A stretch of DNA of 38,078 nt from Leuconostocaceae bacterium ESL0958 (GTDB taxonomy: Bacteria; Bacillota; Bacilli; Lactobacillales; Lactobacillaceae), in assembly GCA_029433265.1 (NCBI GenBank), contig JAQTHT010000014.1, positions 1-38,078 of the forward strand, read 5' to 3'. Below are positions 1 to 9,290 of the stretch, one piece after another. How positions within the stretch are numbered: the stretch's first letter is position 1; every line of letters begins with the position of its first letter. The notes beneath the pieces are model-generated. The model was not told where the DNA came from. It did not search any database and saw only the letters and a list, made by a program, of their open reading frames with translations. The position numbers and the translations under genes were made by a program.

Positions 1-438
1 GTGACTTACCATGCAATGGGTCACTTGGTACCCGATGTACCGGGAAACAACCCAGTCATCTATCCCAATAACCCAACCGATCCAACACAACCAGCTAACC
101 CGGTTATTCCAAATATTCCAGGTTACACGCCAGTGGACGGCAACGGTCATCCACTGACGCCGGGGGCCGAATACCCAATCGACCCTACGCAGCCGGGTAA
201 GGACACGACGATTCACTACGTTAAGGATCCAAGCCCAGTTGTGCCAGGCCAGCCAGGTCAGCCAAGTGCGCAACCTAGCCAGCCAGCACCAAAGTCAGCA
301 CCTACGCAGTCTGAAGCCGGCACTTTGCCGGACACGGGCAAGCGGGTGGACAAGCATCAGCCACAAGCCAGTTCACTACTAGGCTTGACGTTGAGTGCGC
401 TTGGCCTTGGTTATTTCTCCCGCAAGAAGAAGGATTAA
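1..438 (+). CDS. C-terminal end of an LPxTG-anchored MucBP-type adhesin (5' end outside window)
   Basis: The reading frame is open from base 1, so only the last 145 residues are visible. They match the end of the adhesin at 813-9086 almost residue for residue: the final third of a mucin-binding repeat, a Pro/Gln/Ser-rich wall-spanning stretch, then LPDTG (residues 109-113 of the fragment), a hydrophobic segment and a charged RKKKD tail. This is a sortase A sorting signal, so the protein should be linked to peptidoglycan. Base 1 aligns with base 8658 of the second gene, and the two tails differ by three codons in length. It is a paralogue upstream of the larger gene, with its own terminator at 514-555. 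The N-terminus, repeat number and signal peptide cannot be judged from this window. Confidence 0.9.
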   Translation: MTYHAMGHLVPDVPGNNPVIYPNNPTDPTQPANPVIPNIPGYTPVDGNGHPLTPGAEYPIDPTQPGKDTTIHYVKDPSPVVPGQPGQPSAQPSQPAPKSAPTQSEAGTLPDTGKRVDKHQPQASSLLGLTLSALGLGYFSRKKKD

Positions 439-513
439 AAGCAACTTTCCTTTTCCTTGCACACCTCGTTTCATTTCACTTCATTTCAATCCATGAACCC
501 ACCATGGAAGCAA

Positions 514-555
514 GCGCCAACAATGCCCACTCATTGTTGGCGCTTTTGCTTTTTA
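514..555 (+). terminator. Rho-independent terminator of the first adhesin gene
   Basis: A perfect 12-bp stem (514-525 with 532-543, GCGCCAACAATG in the left arm), a six-base loop and a T-rich tail. The same hairpin, with one G-U pair, follows the second adhesin. Confidence 0.9.
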
Positions 556-633
556 AAAATAACTTATTAAATAGGAAGAAAAATGTGTATTTAGCAATAT
601 AATTTATTTTTTTAGGCAAAGGAGACGGTCATA

Positions 634-660
634 ATGAAAGTGAACTGTCCTGGGTTTTAA
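634..660 (+). other. Possible 8-residue peptide reading frame (MKVNCPGF)
   Basis: ATG at 634 is preceded by AAAGGAG (618-624) at nine bases and by a TATAAT-like -10 at 598-603. The frame encodes eight residues and then stops. The ribosome binding site is better than chance would often give, but there is no clear -35 and no similarity to a known peptide. It could be a leader peptide, a relic of an earlier 5' gene end, or chance. Confidence 0.25.
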
Positions 661-812
661 GTCTCTTCTGGAGCTGATTTACCAAGAAGGTTTGAAATTT
701 TTCAAAAACAATTTTTTAAAACTGTCACTACTCACCTTGTGACTTAAATGCTATTTTTAAATACGTGAAGCTTACAATAGACACGAAATAGATAGTCGGA
801 AAGGATTTTTAG

Positions 813-3800
813 ATGTCTAAGTTTTCAAAACAGCATCCACAGCAAGAGATTGCTAGAAAAAAATTATATAAGTCCGGTAAATTATGGGTAACGGCAACCA
901 TTGCTTCTGTTTTCCTTTTTGCACCAATGTATCAGGGACAGGCTAGTGCCAATGATCAGCAAGCAAATACTAGCCAATCATCACAAACAGGTTCTGATAG
1001 TAGTCAGAAGGAAACACAAGTAACTCAGACAGAGAACAAAAGCCAGCAGTCAAATACAACGGCTACTAGCACAGCGACTGCACAAAGTAGCCAGTCGCAG
1101 AGTCAGAGTCAAACAAAAAGTACGACCACTGATCAAAGTAGTCAGTCCCAAAATGCACAAAGCACAAGCCAAAAGTCGGCTGATGCCGATGCCAGCGCTT
1201 TGCAAAATAAGATGGGCGACGACAGCAGTGATAGTCAGCAGGTAACTGATCTACAAAATCAAATCAAAACGCTGATCCAGCAGGCGCGTGATTTAGGTCT
1301 GACTGTCGATGATAACAATCCTGTCACGAAACAGGTCGACACGAGTACTGCGGTTAGTGATTTAACAAGCTACAAGACTGATTTGCAAAAGAAGATTGAT
1401 GATGCGCAGGCCCAAAAGACAGCCTATGAGCAGAAGTTGGCGCAGTACAATCAGGATCAGGAAAACTATCAAAAGGCGTTGGATCAGTACAACCAAGATA
1501 AGGCGGACTATCCAAATAAAGTCAAACAAGTTGATGCAGATAATGCGGCCAAGAAGGCAGCCTATGATGAAAAGGTAAAAGAGCGAGACGAAGCAATTGC
1601 TCGAGTAGGTGACAGTCGTACTGCTACTGGAACCATTGACTTGAACCCCCTTTATGGTGGCTTTATGCAGGGGAAGGTTGACTACCGCTTCACCTATCAC
1701 TGGGATAAGGACCAAAAAACCTTTGTTGTAACGAATCGTTACTTTGTCTATCACTATGAAGCACCTAGTCGTTTTGGTGGTGGTTTCTGGGATGGCTTCT
1801 ATGTTGGTTCTCCTAAGGGAAAGTTACCAGCTGATTATTATCCAGGCGGTACGCGGAGCGAACAAGATTATCGTCTGAACACGATGAACGGGGACGAGGT
1901 CTATAACAACATTAAAGACCAGGTCCCTGATTTAGGGTTATTAGTTACCCACGGTAATTTACCTTCCGTTAACCAAACGATTATCCAACCGGCAGCTGCT
2001 GGTAAAACTTCTGACGGCCTAGATTATTATGAGAGCAATACTGCTTACAATGCTGTGCAGCAGTCCGATGGTAAGTTTGATATTGGCCATATGATCTCTC
2101 GTAAATTAATTTACACGGAGGATCCCGAACACGATCATTGGGAACAAAGTGAAGTCATTGTTGATGATCCGGGTGTGCCAGTGAGTCCTCAGGAACCTGA
2201 TTATGAGCAATATCCGGCTGAACCAACGGCACCAACTGATAATGCTGTTAAGCCAACGGCACCGGATCTGAGCAAAATTAGTGTTCAGCCAGTTCAGTAT
2301 GTTAATGCGCTAAAGGCCAATGTCACTTACCTTGACCAAAATACAGGCCAAACGTTACATGCAGATGACTTAACGGTCCCTTATCAGGGAACTTCTACTT
2401 ACAAGACGGCTGATGAAATTCAAACGCTGGAAAAGCAAGGGTACGAACTAGTTTCTGATGGTTTTCCTGCCCAAGGATTAGCTTGGCATCAAGATACTAA
2501 CACTGCTTCTTACCAAGTCGTTTTGAAACACAAGGATAAGACGGTTGATCCAAACAATCCTGGACAACCAGGTCAACCAATCGATCCGAACAACCCAGAT
2601 GGACCTAAGTATCCAAATGGTACGGACAAGTCTGCCCTAGAAAAGACGATTACACGGACCATCAACTATGTTGATGCTAATGGCAAAGAAGTCGCTAGTC
2701 CTAAAACTGAAACGGTTACTTATGACCGGACGGCTACGATTGATCAGGTCACGCGTAAGGTTACTTACTCCGACTGGACACCTAAGGACGGCCAAAACAG
2801 TTACAGCACGATTCAGTCACCAGTTGTGAATGGTTATTACGCTGATCAGAACCAGGTTGCCGGTAAGACAGTTGGTGTGAATGACCAGGACGAAACTGTT
2901 AAGGTGACCTATCAGCCAATGGGTCATTTGGTACCGGATGTACCAGGCAACAATCCCGTCATCTATCCCAACAATCCAGCTGATTCAACGCAGCCAAGCA
3001 ATCCAGTAATCCCAAACATTCCAGGCTACACGCCAACGGATGGGAACGGTCAGCCGGTCAAGCCGGGGGATCAATATCCAATTGATCCAAAGCAACCAGG
3101 TAAGGATACCCCAATCCATTATGTGAAGGACTTGCAGGCCAAGGTCACTTATACCGATCAAAGCGACGGCAAGACTTTGCACGAAGACAGCTTGACGGTT
3201 CCTTATCAGGGTAGCTCGGACTACAAGACCGCTAACCAAATTGCTTCTCTTGAGAAGCAAGGTTACGAACTAGTTTCCGATAACTTCCCAGCTGATGGTT
3301 TGCACTATCAGAAGGAAGGACAACAGTCCGAATTCCAGGTAGTTCTGAAGCACAAGGATAAGACGGTCGACCCAAATACGCCGGGTCAGCCAGGTCAACC
3401 AATCGATCCGAACAACCCAGACGGACCAAAGTATCCAGACGGTACGGATAAGTCCTCCCTGGAAAAGACCATTACGCGGACGATTGATTACGTTGACGGC
3501 AACGGTAAGCAAGTAGCCCCATCGAAGACGGAAACAGTTACTTACGACCGGACGGCTACGATTGATCAGGTCACGCGTAAGGTCACTTACTCGGACTGGA
3601 CAGCTAAGGATGGTCAGAACAGTTACAGTACGGTTCAGTCACCAGTTGTGAATGGCTATTACGCCGATCAGAACCAGGTTGATGGCAAGACGGTTGGTGT
3701 GAATGACCAAGACGAAACGGTCAAGGTCACTTACCAACCGATGGGCCATTTGGTACCCGATGTACCGGGGCAAAACCCAGTTATCTATCCCAACAATCCA

Positions 3801-6800
3801 GCTGATCCAACGCAGCCTACGAATCCGGTCATCCCAAATATCCCAGGTTACACACCAACGGATGGGAACGGTCAGCCGGTCAAGCCGGGGGATCAATATC
3901 CAATTGATCCTAAGCAACCGGGGAAGGACACGCCAATTCACTATGTGAAGGACTTGCAGGCCAAGGTTACCTACATTGACCAGAACGACGGCAAGACTTT
4001 GCACGAAGATGCGGTAACGGTTCCTTACCAAGGTCAGTCTAGCTATAAGACGGCCAACCAAATCACAGCCCTGGAAAAGCAAGGTTATGAACTGGTATCC
4101 GACAATTTCCCAGCTGATGGTTTGCACTATCAGAAGGAAGGTCAACAGTCTGACTACCAGGTTGTTCTGAAGCACAAGGACAAGACGGTCGATCCAAATA
4201 CGCCGGGTCAGCCAGGTCAACCAATCGATCCGAACAATCCAGATGGGCCAAAGTATCCAGACGGAACGGACAAGTCTTCCTTGGAAAAGACAGTTACGCG
4301 GACGATCAACTATGTTGATGCTAATGGAAAAGAAGTCGCTAGTCCTAAGACTGAAACGGTTACTTACGATCGGACGGCGACGATTGATGAAGTAACTGGT
4401 AAGGTTACTTATTCAGACTGGACGCCGAAGGACGGCCAGAACAGCTACGACACAGTCAAGTCACCAGTCGTGGATGGTTATTATGCTGATCGGAATCAGG
4501 TTGATGGCAAGACGGTGAACCCAAATGATTCAGATGAAACCGTTAAGGTGACCTATCAGCCAATGGGCCACTTGGTACCCGATGTGCCAGGGAACAATCC
4601 GGTCGTCTATCCCAACAATCCATCTGATCCAACGCAGCCTACGAACCCAGTTGTTCCAAGCATCCCAGGTTACACGCCCACGGATGGTAGTGGTCAGCCG
4701 GTCAAGCCAGGTGATCAATATCCAATTGATCCAAAGCAACCAGGTAAGGACACGCCAATCCACTACGTCAAGGATTTGCAAGCCAAGGTTACTTACACTG
4801 ACCAGAACGATGGCAAGACCTTGCATGAAGACAGTTTGACGGTTCCTTATCAAGGTAGCTCCGACTACAAGACCGCTAACCAAATTGCTTCTCTGGAGAA
4901 GCAAGGTTACGAACTCGTTTCCGATAACTTCCCAACTGATGGTTTGCACTATCAGAAGGAAGGACAACAGTCTGAATTCCAGGTAGTTCTGAAGCACAAG
5001 GACAAGACGGTCGACCCCAATACGCCGGGTCAACCAGGTCAACCAATCGATCCGAACAACCCAGATGGACCTAAGTATCCAAACGGTACGGATAAGTCTT
5101 CTTTAGAAAAGACCATTACTCGGACCATCAACTATGTTGATGCTAATGGCAAAGAAGTCGCTAGTCCTAAGACGGAAACAGTTACCTACGACCGGACGGC
5201 AACTGTAGACGAAGTAACCGGCAAGGTTACGTACTCCGACTGGACTGCCAAGGATGGTCAAACTTCCTTTGCTGGTACGCCATCACCCGTTGTGCCAGGC
5301 TATTACGCTGACCAAGCGCAAGTGCCCGGTAAGACGGTTAGCCCAGATGACCAAGACGAAACGGTCAAGGTGACTTACCAACCAATGGGACACTTGGTAC
5401 CGGATGTACCGGGTCAAAACCCAGTCATCTATCCCAACAACCCAACGAACCCAAGCCAACCCGGCAACCCAGTTGTGCCAAACATCCCAGGTTACACGCC
5501 AACGGATGGTAATGGTCAGCCGGTCAAGCCAGGTGATCAATATCCAATTGATCCAAAGCAACCGGGTAAGGATACGCCAATTCACTATGTGAAGGACTTG
5601 CAGGCCAAGGTTACCTACATTGACCAGAACGATGGCAAGACCTTGCACGAAGACAGCTTGACGGTTCCTTATCAAGGTAGTTCGGACTACAAGACCACTA
5701 ACCAAATTGCTTCTCTTGAGAAGCAAGGTTATGAACTGGTATCCGACAACTTCCCAGCTGATGGTTTGCACTATCAAAAGGAAGGGCAGCAGTCTGACTT
5801 CCAGGTAGTCTTGAAGCACAAGGACAAGACGGTTGACCCCAATACGCCGGGTCAACCAGGTCAACCAATCGATCCGAACAACCCAGACGGACCTAAGTAT
5901 CCAAATGGAACGGATAAGTCTTCTCTAGAAAAGACCATTACGCGGACCATCAACTATGTTGATGCTAATGGCAAAGAAGTTGCTAGTCCTAAGACCGAAA
6001 CGGTTACTTACGACCGTACCGCAACTGTAGACGAAGTAACTGGCCAGGTTACGTATTCTGACTGGACTGCTAAGGAGGGCCAGAACAGCTACAATACGGT
6101 TCAGTCACCAGTGGTCAACGGTTATTATGCCGACCAAGAACAGGTCGATGGTAAGACAGTTGGTGTGAATGACCAAGACGAAACGGTCACGGTGACCTAC
6201 CATGCAATGGGCCATTTGGTACCCGATGTACCGGGAAACAATCCCGTCATCTATCCCAACAATCCATCTGATCCAACGCAGCCTACGAATCCAGTTGTGC
6301 CAAGTATCCCAGGCTACACGCCAACGGATGGTAGTGGTCAGCCGGTCAAGCCAGGTGATCAATATCCAATTGATCCAAAGCAACCGGGTAAGGATACGCC
6401 AATTCACTATGTCAAGGACTTGCAAGCTAAGGTTACCTACATTGACCAGAACGACGGCAAGACCTTGCATGAAGACAGCTTGACTGTTCCTTATCAGGGT
6501 AGCTCGGATTACAAGACTGCTAGCCAAATCACAGCCCTGGAAAAGCAAGGTTATGAACTGGTATCGGACAACTTCCCAGCTGATGGTTTGCACTATCAGA
6601 AGGAAGGGCAGCAGCCAGACTTCCAGGTAGTCTTGAAGCACAAGGACAAGACGGTCGATCCCAACAATCCTGGACAACCAGGCCAGCCAATCGATCCGAA
6701 CAATCCAGACGGACCAAAGTATCCAAATGGAACGGACAAGTCTTCCTTGGAAAAGACCATTACTCGGGCCATCGACTATGTCGATGGCAACGGTAAGCAG

Positions 6801-9086
6801 GTAGCGCCGTCAAAGACGGAAACGGTTACTTACGATCGAACGGCTACGATTGATCAGGTCACGGGTAAGGTTACTTACTCTGATTGGACACCGAAGGACG
6901 GTCAGACATCCTTTGCTGGTACGCCATCACCAATCATTCCAGGTTACTACGCCGATCAAGCGCAGGTACCCGGTAAGACGGTTAACCCAGATGATCAAGA
7001 CGAAACGGTCACGGTGACTTACCACGCAATGGGTCATTTGGTACCCGATGTACCAGGCAATAACCCGGTCATCTATCCCAACAACCCAACAAATCCAAGT
7101 CAGCCCGGCAACCCAGTTGTGCCAAACATCCCAGGTTACACGCCAACGGATGGGAACAGTCAACCGGTAAAGCCAGGTGAGCAGTACCCAATTGATCCTA
7201 AGCAGCCGGGTAAGGATACTCCAATCCATTATGTGAAGGACTTGCAAGCCAAGGTCACTTATATCGACCAGAACGACGGCAAGACTTTGCACGAAGATGC
7301 ATTGACGGTACCTTATCAAGGTAGCTCGGACTACAAGACGGCGGATGAAATCAAGACCTTAACTAACCAAGGTTACGAACTAGTTTCCGACAACTTCCCA
7401 GCTGATGGTTTGTACTATCAGAAGGAAGGGCAGCAGTCTGAATTCCAGGTAGTCTTGAAGCATAAGAACAAGACGGTTGATCCAAGCAATCCTGGTCAAC
7501 CAGGTCAACCAATCGATCCGAATAACCCAGATGGGCCTAAGTACCCAAACGGTACGGATAAGTCCTCCTTGGAAAAGACCATTACGCGGACGATTGATTA
7601 CGTTGACGGTAACGGCAAGCAAATAGCACCATCGAAGACAGAGAGGGTTACTTACAATCGGACCGCTACGATTGATCAGGTCACCGGCAAGGTTACTTAT
7701 TCCGACTGGACTGCCAAGGATGGTCAAACTTCCTTTGCTGGGACCCCATCACCCGTTGTATCAGGTTACTACGCCGATCAAGCGCAAGTACCTGGTAAGA
7801 TGGTTAACCCTGCTGACCAAGACGAAACGGTCACGGTGACTTACCATGCAATGGGTCACTTGGTACCCGATGTACCGGGAAACAATCCAGTCATCTATCC
7901 CAATAACCCATCTGATCCAACGCAGCCTACGAATCCAGTAATCCCAAACATCCCAGGCTACACGCCAACGGATGGTAATGGTCAGCCGGTCAAGCCAGGG
8001 GAGCAGTACCCAATTGACCCTAAGCAACCGGGTAAGGACATGCCAATTCATTACGTCAAGGACTTGCAGGCTAAGGTCACTTATATCGACCAAAACGATG
8101 GCAAGACCTTGCACGAAGACAGCTTGACGGTTCCTTATCAGGGTAGCTCGGACTACAAGACCGCTAACCAAATTGCTTCTCTGGAGAAGCAAGGCTACGA
8201 ACTGGTCTCGGACAACTTCCCAGCCGATGGCCTGCACTATCAGAAGGAAGGCCAACAGTCTGACTACCAGGTTGTTCTGAAGCACAAGGACAAGACGGTT
8301 GATCCAAACAATCCTGGTCAACCAGGCCAGCCAATCGATCCGAACAACCCAGACGGACCAAAGTATCCAAATGGAACAGATAAGTCCTCGCTGGAAAAGA
8401 CGATTACACGGACCATTGACTATGTCGATGGCAACGGTAAGCAGTTAGTACCAGCGAAGACGGAAACGGTCACTTATGACCGGACGGCGACGATTGATCA
8501 GGTTACGGGTCAGGTAACTTACTCCGACTGGACGCCTAAGGATGGCCAAACGACCTTTGCGGGGGCACCATCACCCGTTGTGCCAGGCTACTACGCCGAC
8601 CAAGCACAAGTGCCAGGTAAGACGGTCAACCCTAGTGACCAAGATGAAACGGTCACGGTTACTTACCAGCCAATGGGTCATTTGGTACCCGATGTACCGG
8701 GTCAAAGCCCAATCATCTATCCGAATAATCCAGTAAACCCAAGTCAAGCGGGTATGCCGGTTATTCCAAATATTCCAGGTTATACACCGGTGGATGGCAA
8801 TGGTCATCTGCTGATGCCTGGGGCCGAATACCCAATCGACCCTACGCAACCAGGTAAGGATACGACGATTCACTACGTCAAGAATCCAAGCCCGGTTGTG
8901 CCAGATCAGCCAAGTGGCCAATCTGGACAAGCAGAACCAAAGTCAGCACCAACACAGTCTGAGGCAGGCACTCTGCCAAATACGGGCAAGCGCATGGATA
9001 AGAATCATTCACAAGCTAGTTCACTGCTGGGACTAACGCTGAGTGCGCTCGGCTTTGGTTATGTTTCCCGCAAGAAAAAGGATTAA
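813..9086 (+). CDS. Giant LPxTG mucin-binding-type (MucBP/MUB) adhesin, 2757 aa
   Basis: Cell-wall adhesin. The N-terminus carries the KxYKxGKxW signal (K17, Y19, K20, G22, K23, W25) followed by a hydrophobic core to about residue 42. This signal type is found on large serine-rich and mucin-binding surface proteins of lactobacilli and streptococci. Next come a Ser/Gln/Thr-rich stretch (about 47-135), a coiled-coil region (about 140-265) and a unique aromatic-rich domain (about 270-450) that may be the ligand-binding head. Eight repeats of exactly 274 residues follow (500-2691). Each has a MucBP-like part (starts LQAKVTY), a MUB B2-like part (TRTINYVD...) and a Pro-rich part ending IHYVKD. LPNTG (2721-2725), a hydrophobic helix and RKKKD end the protein. 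The start fits GGAAAGGA seven bases upstream. Binding to mucin or host glycans is inferred from the family, not shown. Confidence 0.93.
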   Translation: MSKFSKQHPQQEIARKKLYKSGKLWVTATIASVFLFAPMYQGQASANDQQANTSQSSQTGSDSSQKETQVTQTENKSQQSNTTATSTATAQSSQSQSQSQTKSTTTDQSSQSQNAQSTSQKSADADASALQNKMGDDSSDSQQVTDLQNQIKTLIQQARDLGLTVDDNNPVTKQVDTSTAVSDLTSYKTDLQKKIDDAQAQKTAYEQKLAQYNQDQENYQKALDQYNQDKADYPNKVKQVDADNAAKKAAYDEKVKERDEAIARVGDSRTATGTIDLNPLYGGFMQGKVDYRFTYHWDKDQKTFVVTNRYFVYHYEAPSRFGGGFWDGFYVGSPKGKLPADYYPGGTRSEQDYRLNTMNGDEVYNNIKDQVPDLGLLVTHGNLPSVNQTIIQPAAAGKTSDGLDYYESNTAYNAVQQSDGKFDIGHMISRKLIYTEDPEHDHWEQSEVIVDDPGVPVSPQEPDYEQYPAEPTAPTDNAVKPTAPDLSKISVQPVQYVNALKANVTYLDQNTGQTLHADDLTVPYQGTSTYKTADEIQTLEKQGYELVSDGFPAQGLAWHQDTNTASYQVVLKHKDKTVDPNNPGQPGQPIDPNNPDGPKYPNGTDKSALEKTITRTINYVDANGKEVASPKTETVTYDRTATIDQVTRKVTYSDWTPKDGQNSYSTIQSPVVNGYYADQNQVAGKTVGVNDQDETVKVTYQPMGHLVPDVPGNNPVIYPNNPADSTQPSNPVIPNIPGYTPTDGNGQPVKPGDQYPIDPKQPGKDTPIHYVKDLQAKVTYTDQSDGKTLHEDSLTVPYQGSSDYKTANQIASLEKQGYELVSDNFPADGLHYQKEGQQSEFQVVLKHKDKTVDPNTPGQPGQPIDPNNPDGPKYPDGTDKSSLEKTITRTIDYVDGNGKQVAPSKTETVTYDRTATIDQVTRKVTYSDWTAKDGQNSYSTVQSPVVNGYYADQNQVDGKTVGVNDQDETVKVTYQPMGHLVPDVPGQNPVIYPNNPADPTQPTNPVIPNIPGYTPTDGNGQPVKPGDQYPIDPKQPGKDTPIHYVKDLQAKVTYIDQNDGKTLHEDAVTVPYQGQSSYKTANQITALEKQGYELVSDNFPADGLHYQKEGQQSDYQVVLKHKDKTVDPNTPGQPGQPIDPNNPDGPKYPDGTDKSSLEKTVTRTINYVDANGKEVASPKTETVTYDRTATIDEVTGKVTYSDWTPKDGQNSYDTVKSPVVDGYYADRNQVDGKTVNPNDSDETVKVTYQPMGHLVPDVPGNNPVVYPNNPSDPTQPTNPVVPSIPGYTPTDGSGQPVKPGDQYPIDPKQPGKDTPIHYVKDLQAKVTYTDQNDGKTLHEDSLTVPYQGSSDYKTANQIASLEKQGYELVSDNFPTDGLHYQKEGQQSEFQVVLKHKDKTVDPNTPGQPGQPIDPNNPDGPKYPNGTDKSSLEKTITRTINYVDANGKEVASPKTETVTYDRTATVDEVTGKVTYSDWTAKDGQTSFAGTPSPVVPGYYADQAQVPGKTVSPDDQDETVKVTYQPMGHLVPDVPGQNPVIYPNNPTNPSQPGNPVVPNIPGYTPTDGNGQPVKPGDQYPIDPKQPGKDTPIHYVKDLQAKVTYIDQNDGKTLHEDSLTVPYQGSSDYKTTNQIASLEKQGYELVSDNFPADGLHYQKEGQQSDFQVVLKHKDKTVDPNTPGQPGQPIDPNNPDGPKYPNGTDKSSLEKTITRTINYVDANGKEVASPKTETVTYDRTATVDEVTGQVTYSDWTAKEGQNSYNTVQSPVVNGYYADQEQVDGKTVGVNDQDETVTVTYHAMGHLVPDVPGNNPVIYPNNPSDPTQPTNPVVPSIPGYTPTDGSGQPVKPGDQYPIDPKQPGKDTPIHYVKDLQAKVTYIDQNDGKTLHEDSLTVPYQGSSDYKTASQITALEKQGYELVSDNFPADGLHYQKEGQQPDFQVVLKHKDKTVDPNNPGQPGQPIDPNNPDGPKYPNGTDKSSLEKTITRAIDYVDGNGKQVAPSKTETVTYDRTATIDQVTGKVTYSDWTPKDGQTSFAGTPSPIIPGYYADQAQVPGKTVNPDDQDETVTVTYHAMGHLVPDVPGNNPVIYPNNPTNPSQPGNPVVPNIPGYTPTDGNSQPVKPGEQYPIDPKQPGKDTPIHYVKDLQAKVTYIDQNDGKTLHEDALTVPYQGSSDYKTADEIKTLTNQGYELVSDNFPADGLYYQKEGQQSEFQVVLKHKNKTVDPSNPGQPGQPIDPNNPDGPKYPNGTDKSSLEKTITRTIDYVDGNGKQIAPSKTERVTYNRTATIDQVTGKVTYSDWTAKDGQTSFAGTPSPVVSGYYADQAQVPGKMVNPADQDETVTVTYHAMGHLVPDVPGNNPVIYPNNPSDPTQPTNPVIPNIPGYTPTDGNGQPVKPGEQYPIDPKQPGKDMPIHYVKDLQAKVTYIDQNDGKTLHEDSLTVPYQGSSDYKTANQIASLEKQGYELVSDNFPADGLHYQKEGQQSDYQVVLKHKDKTVDPNNPGQPGQPIDPNNPDGPKYPNGTDKSSLEKTITRTIDYVDGNGKQLVPAKTETVTYDRTATIDQVTGQVTYSDWTPKDGQTTFAGAPSPVVPGYYADQAQVPGKTVNPSDQDETVTVTYQPMGHLVPDVPGQSPIIYPNNPVNPSQAGMPVIPNIPGYTPVDGNGHLLMPGAEYPIDPTQPGKDTTIHYVKNPSPVVPDQPSGQSGQAEPKSAPTQSEAGTLPNTGKRMDKNHSQASSLLGLTLSALGFGYVSRKKKD
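2310..8885 (+). repeat. Eight in-frame tandem repeats of exactly 822 bp
   Basis: The codon for the first Leu of each unit falls at 2310, 3132, 3954, 4776, 5598, 6420, 7242 and 8064, so every unit is 822 bp with no insertion or deletion. Units are close to each other in DNA sequence, with differences concentrated in a few patches (for example two alternative versions of the segment before SPVV). The first and last units are the most divergent. The array encodes the adhesin stalk. Confidence 0.95.
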
Positions 9087-9156
9087 GCAACAGCGTCTTT
9101 GACTTGCACACCTTTGTTTCACTTCATTTCAATCCATGAACCCACCATGGAAACGA

Positions 9157-9194
9157 GCGTCAACAATGCCCACTCATTGTTGGCGCTTTTTGTT
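9157..9194 (+). terminator. Rho-independent terminator of the giant adhesin
   Basis: A 12-bp stem (9157-9168 with 9175-9186, one G-U pair), six-base loop and T tract. It lies in a 3' flank (from 9104) that is also found after the first adhesin (from 457), so the duplication covers the terminator as well as the gene. Confidence 0.9.
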
Positions 9195-9220
9195 TGGAAG
9201 AAACGTTAAATGAATAGTGG

Positions 9221-9253
9221 TTGTTAGGACTTTACGGACACATATGTTAGAAT
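9221..9253 (+). promoter_or_regulatory. Promoter of the amino acid permease
   Basis: An extended -10, TGTTAGAAT, occupies 9245-9253. TTGTTA at 9221-9226 could serve as -35 for an overlapping -10 (TATGTT, 9243-9248, 16-base spacer). Which of the two registers is used cannot be told. Confidence 0.55.
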
Positions 9254-9290
9254 AATTTAATATGGAAAATCGCAATAGAGGGAGTAACAG

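Larger units (their letters stand above)
439..812. other. Intergenic region between the two adhesin genes
   Basis: These 374 bases hold the terminator of the first adhesin (514-555), an AT-rich stretch with a TATAAT-like element at 598-603, a nine-codon reading frame with a good ribosome binding site (634-660), and a possible -10 (TACAAT, 773-778) for the second adhesin with no convincing -35. The second adhesin's ribosome binding site GGAAAGGA is at 798-805. No larger gene or structured RNA was recognised. Confidence 0.6.

Noticed and set aside
2310-8885. Repeat array as a CRISPR or non-coding satellite
   Set aside because: Units are 822 bp, in frame, and encode MucBP/MUB-type domains.
2985-8930. 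Long minus-strand reading frames across the adhesin repeats, recurring about every 822 bp
   Set aside because: They recur because the repeats recur, they lack ribosome binding sites, and their Trp/Leu/Ile-rich products are what the complement of Pro/Gln/Asp codons gives.
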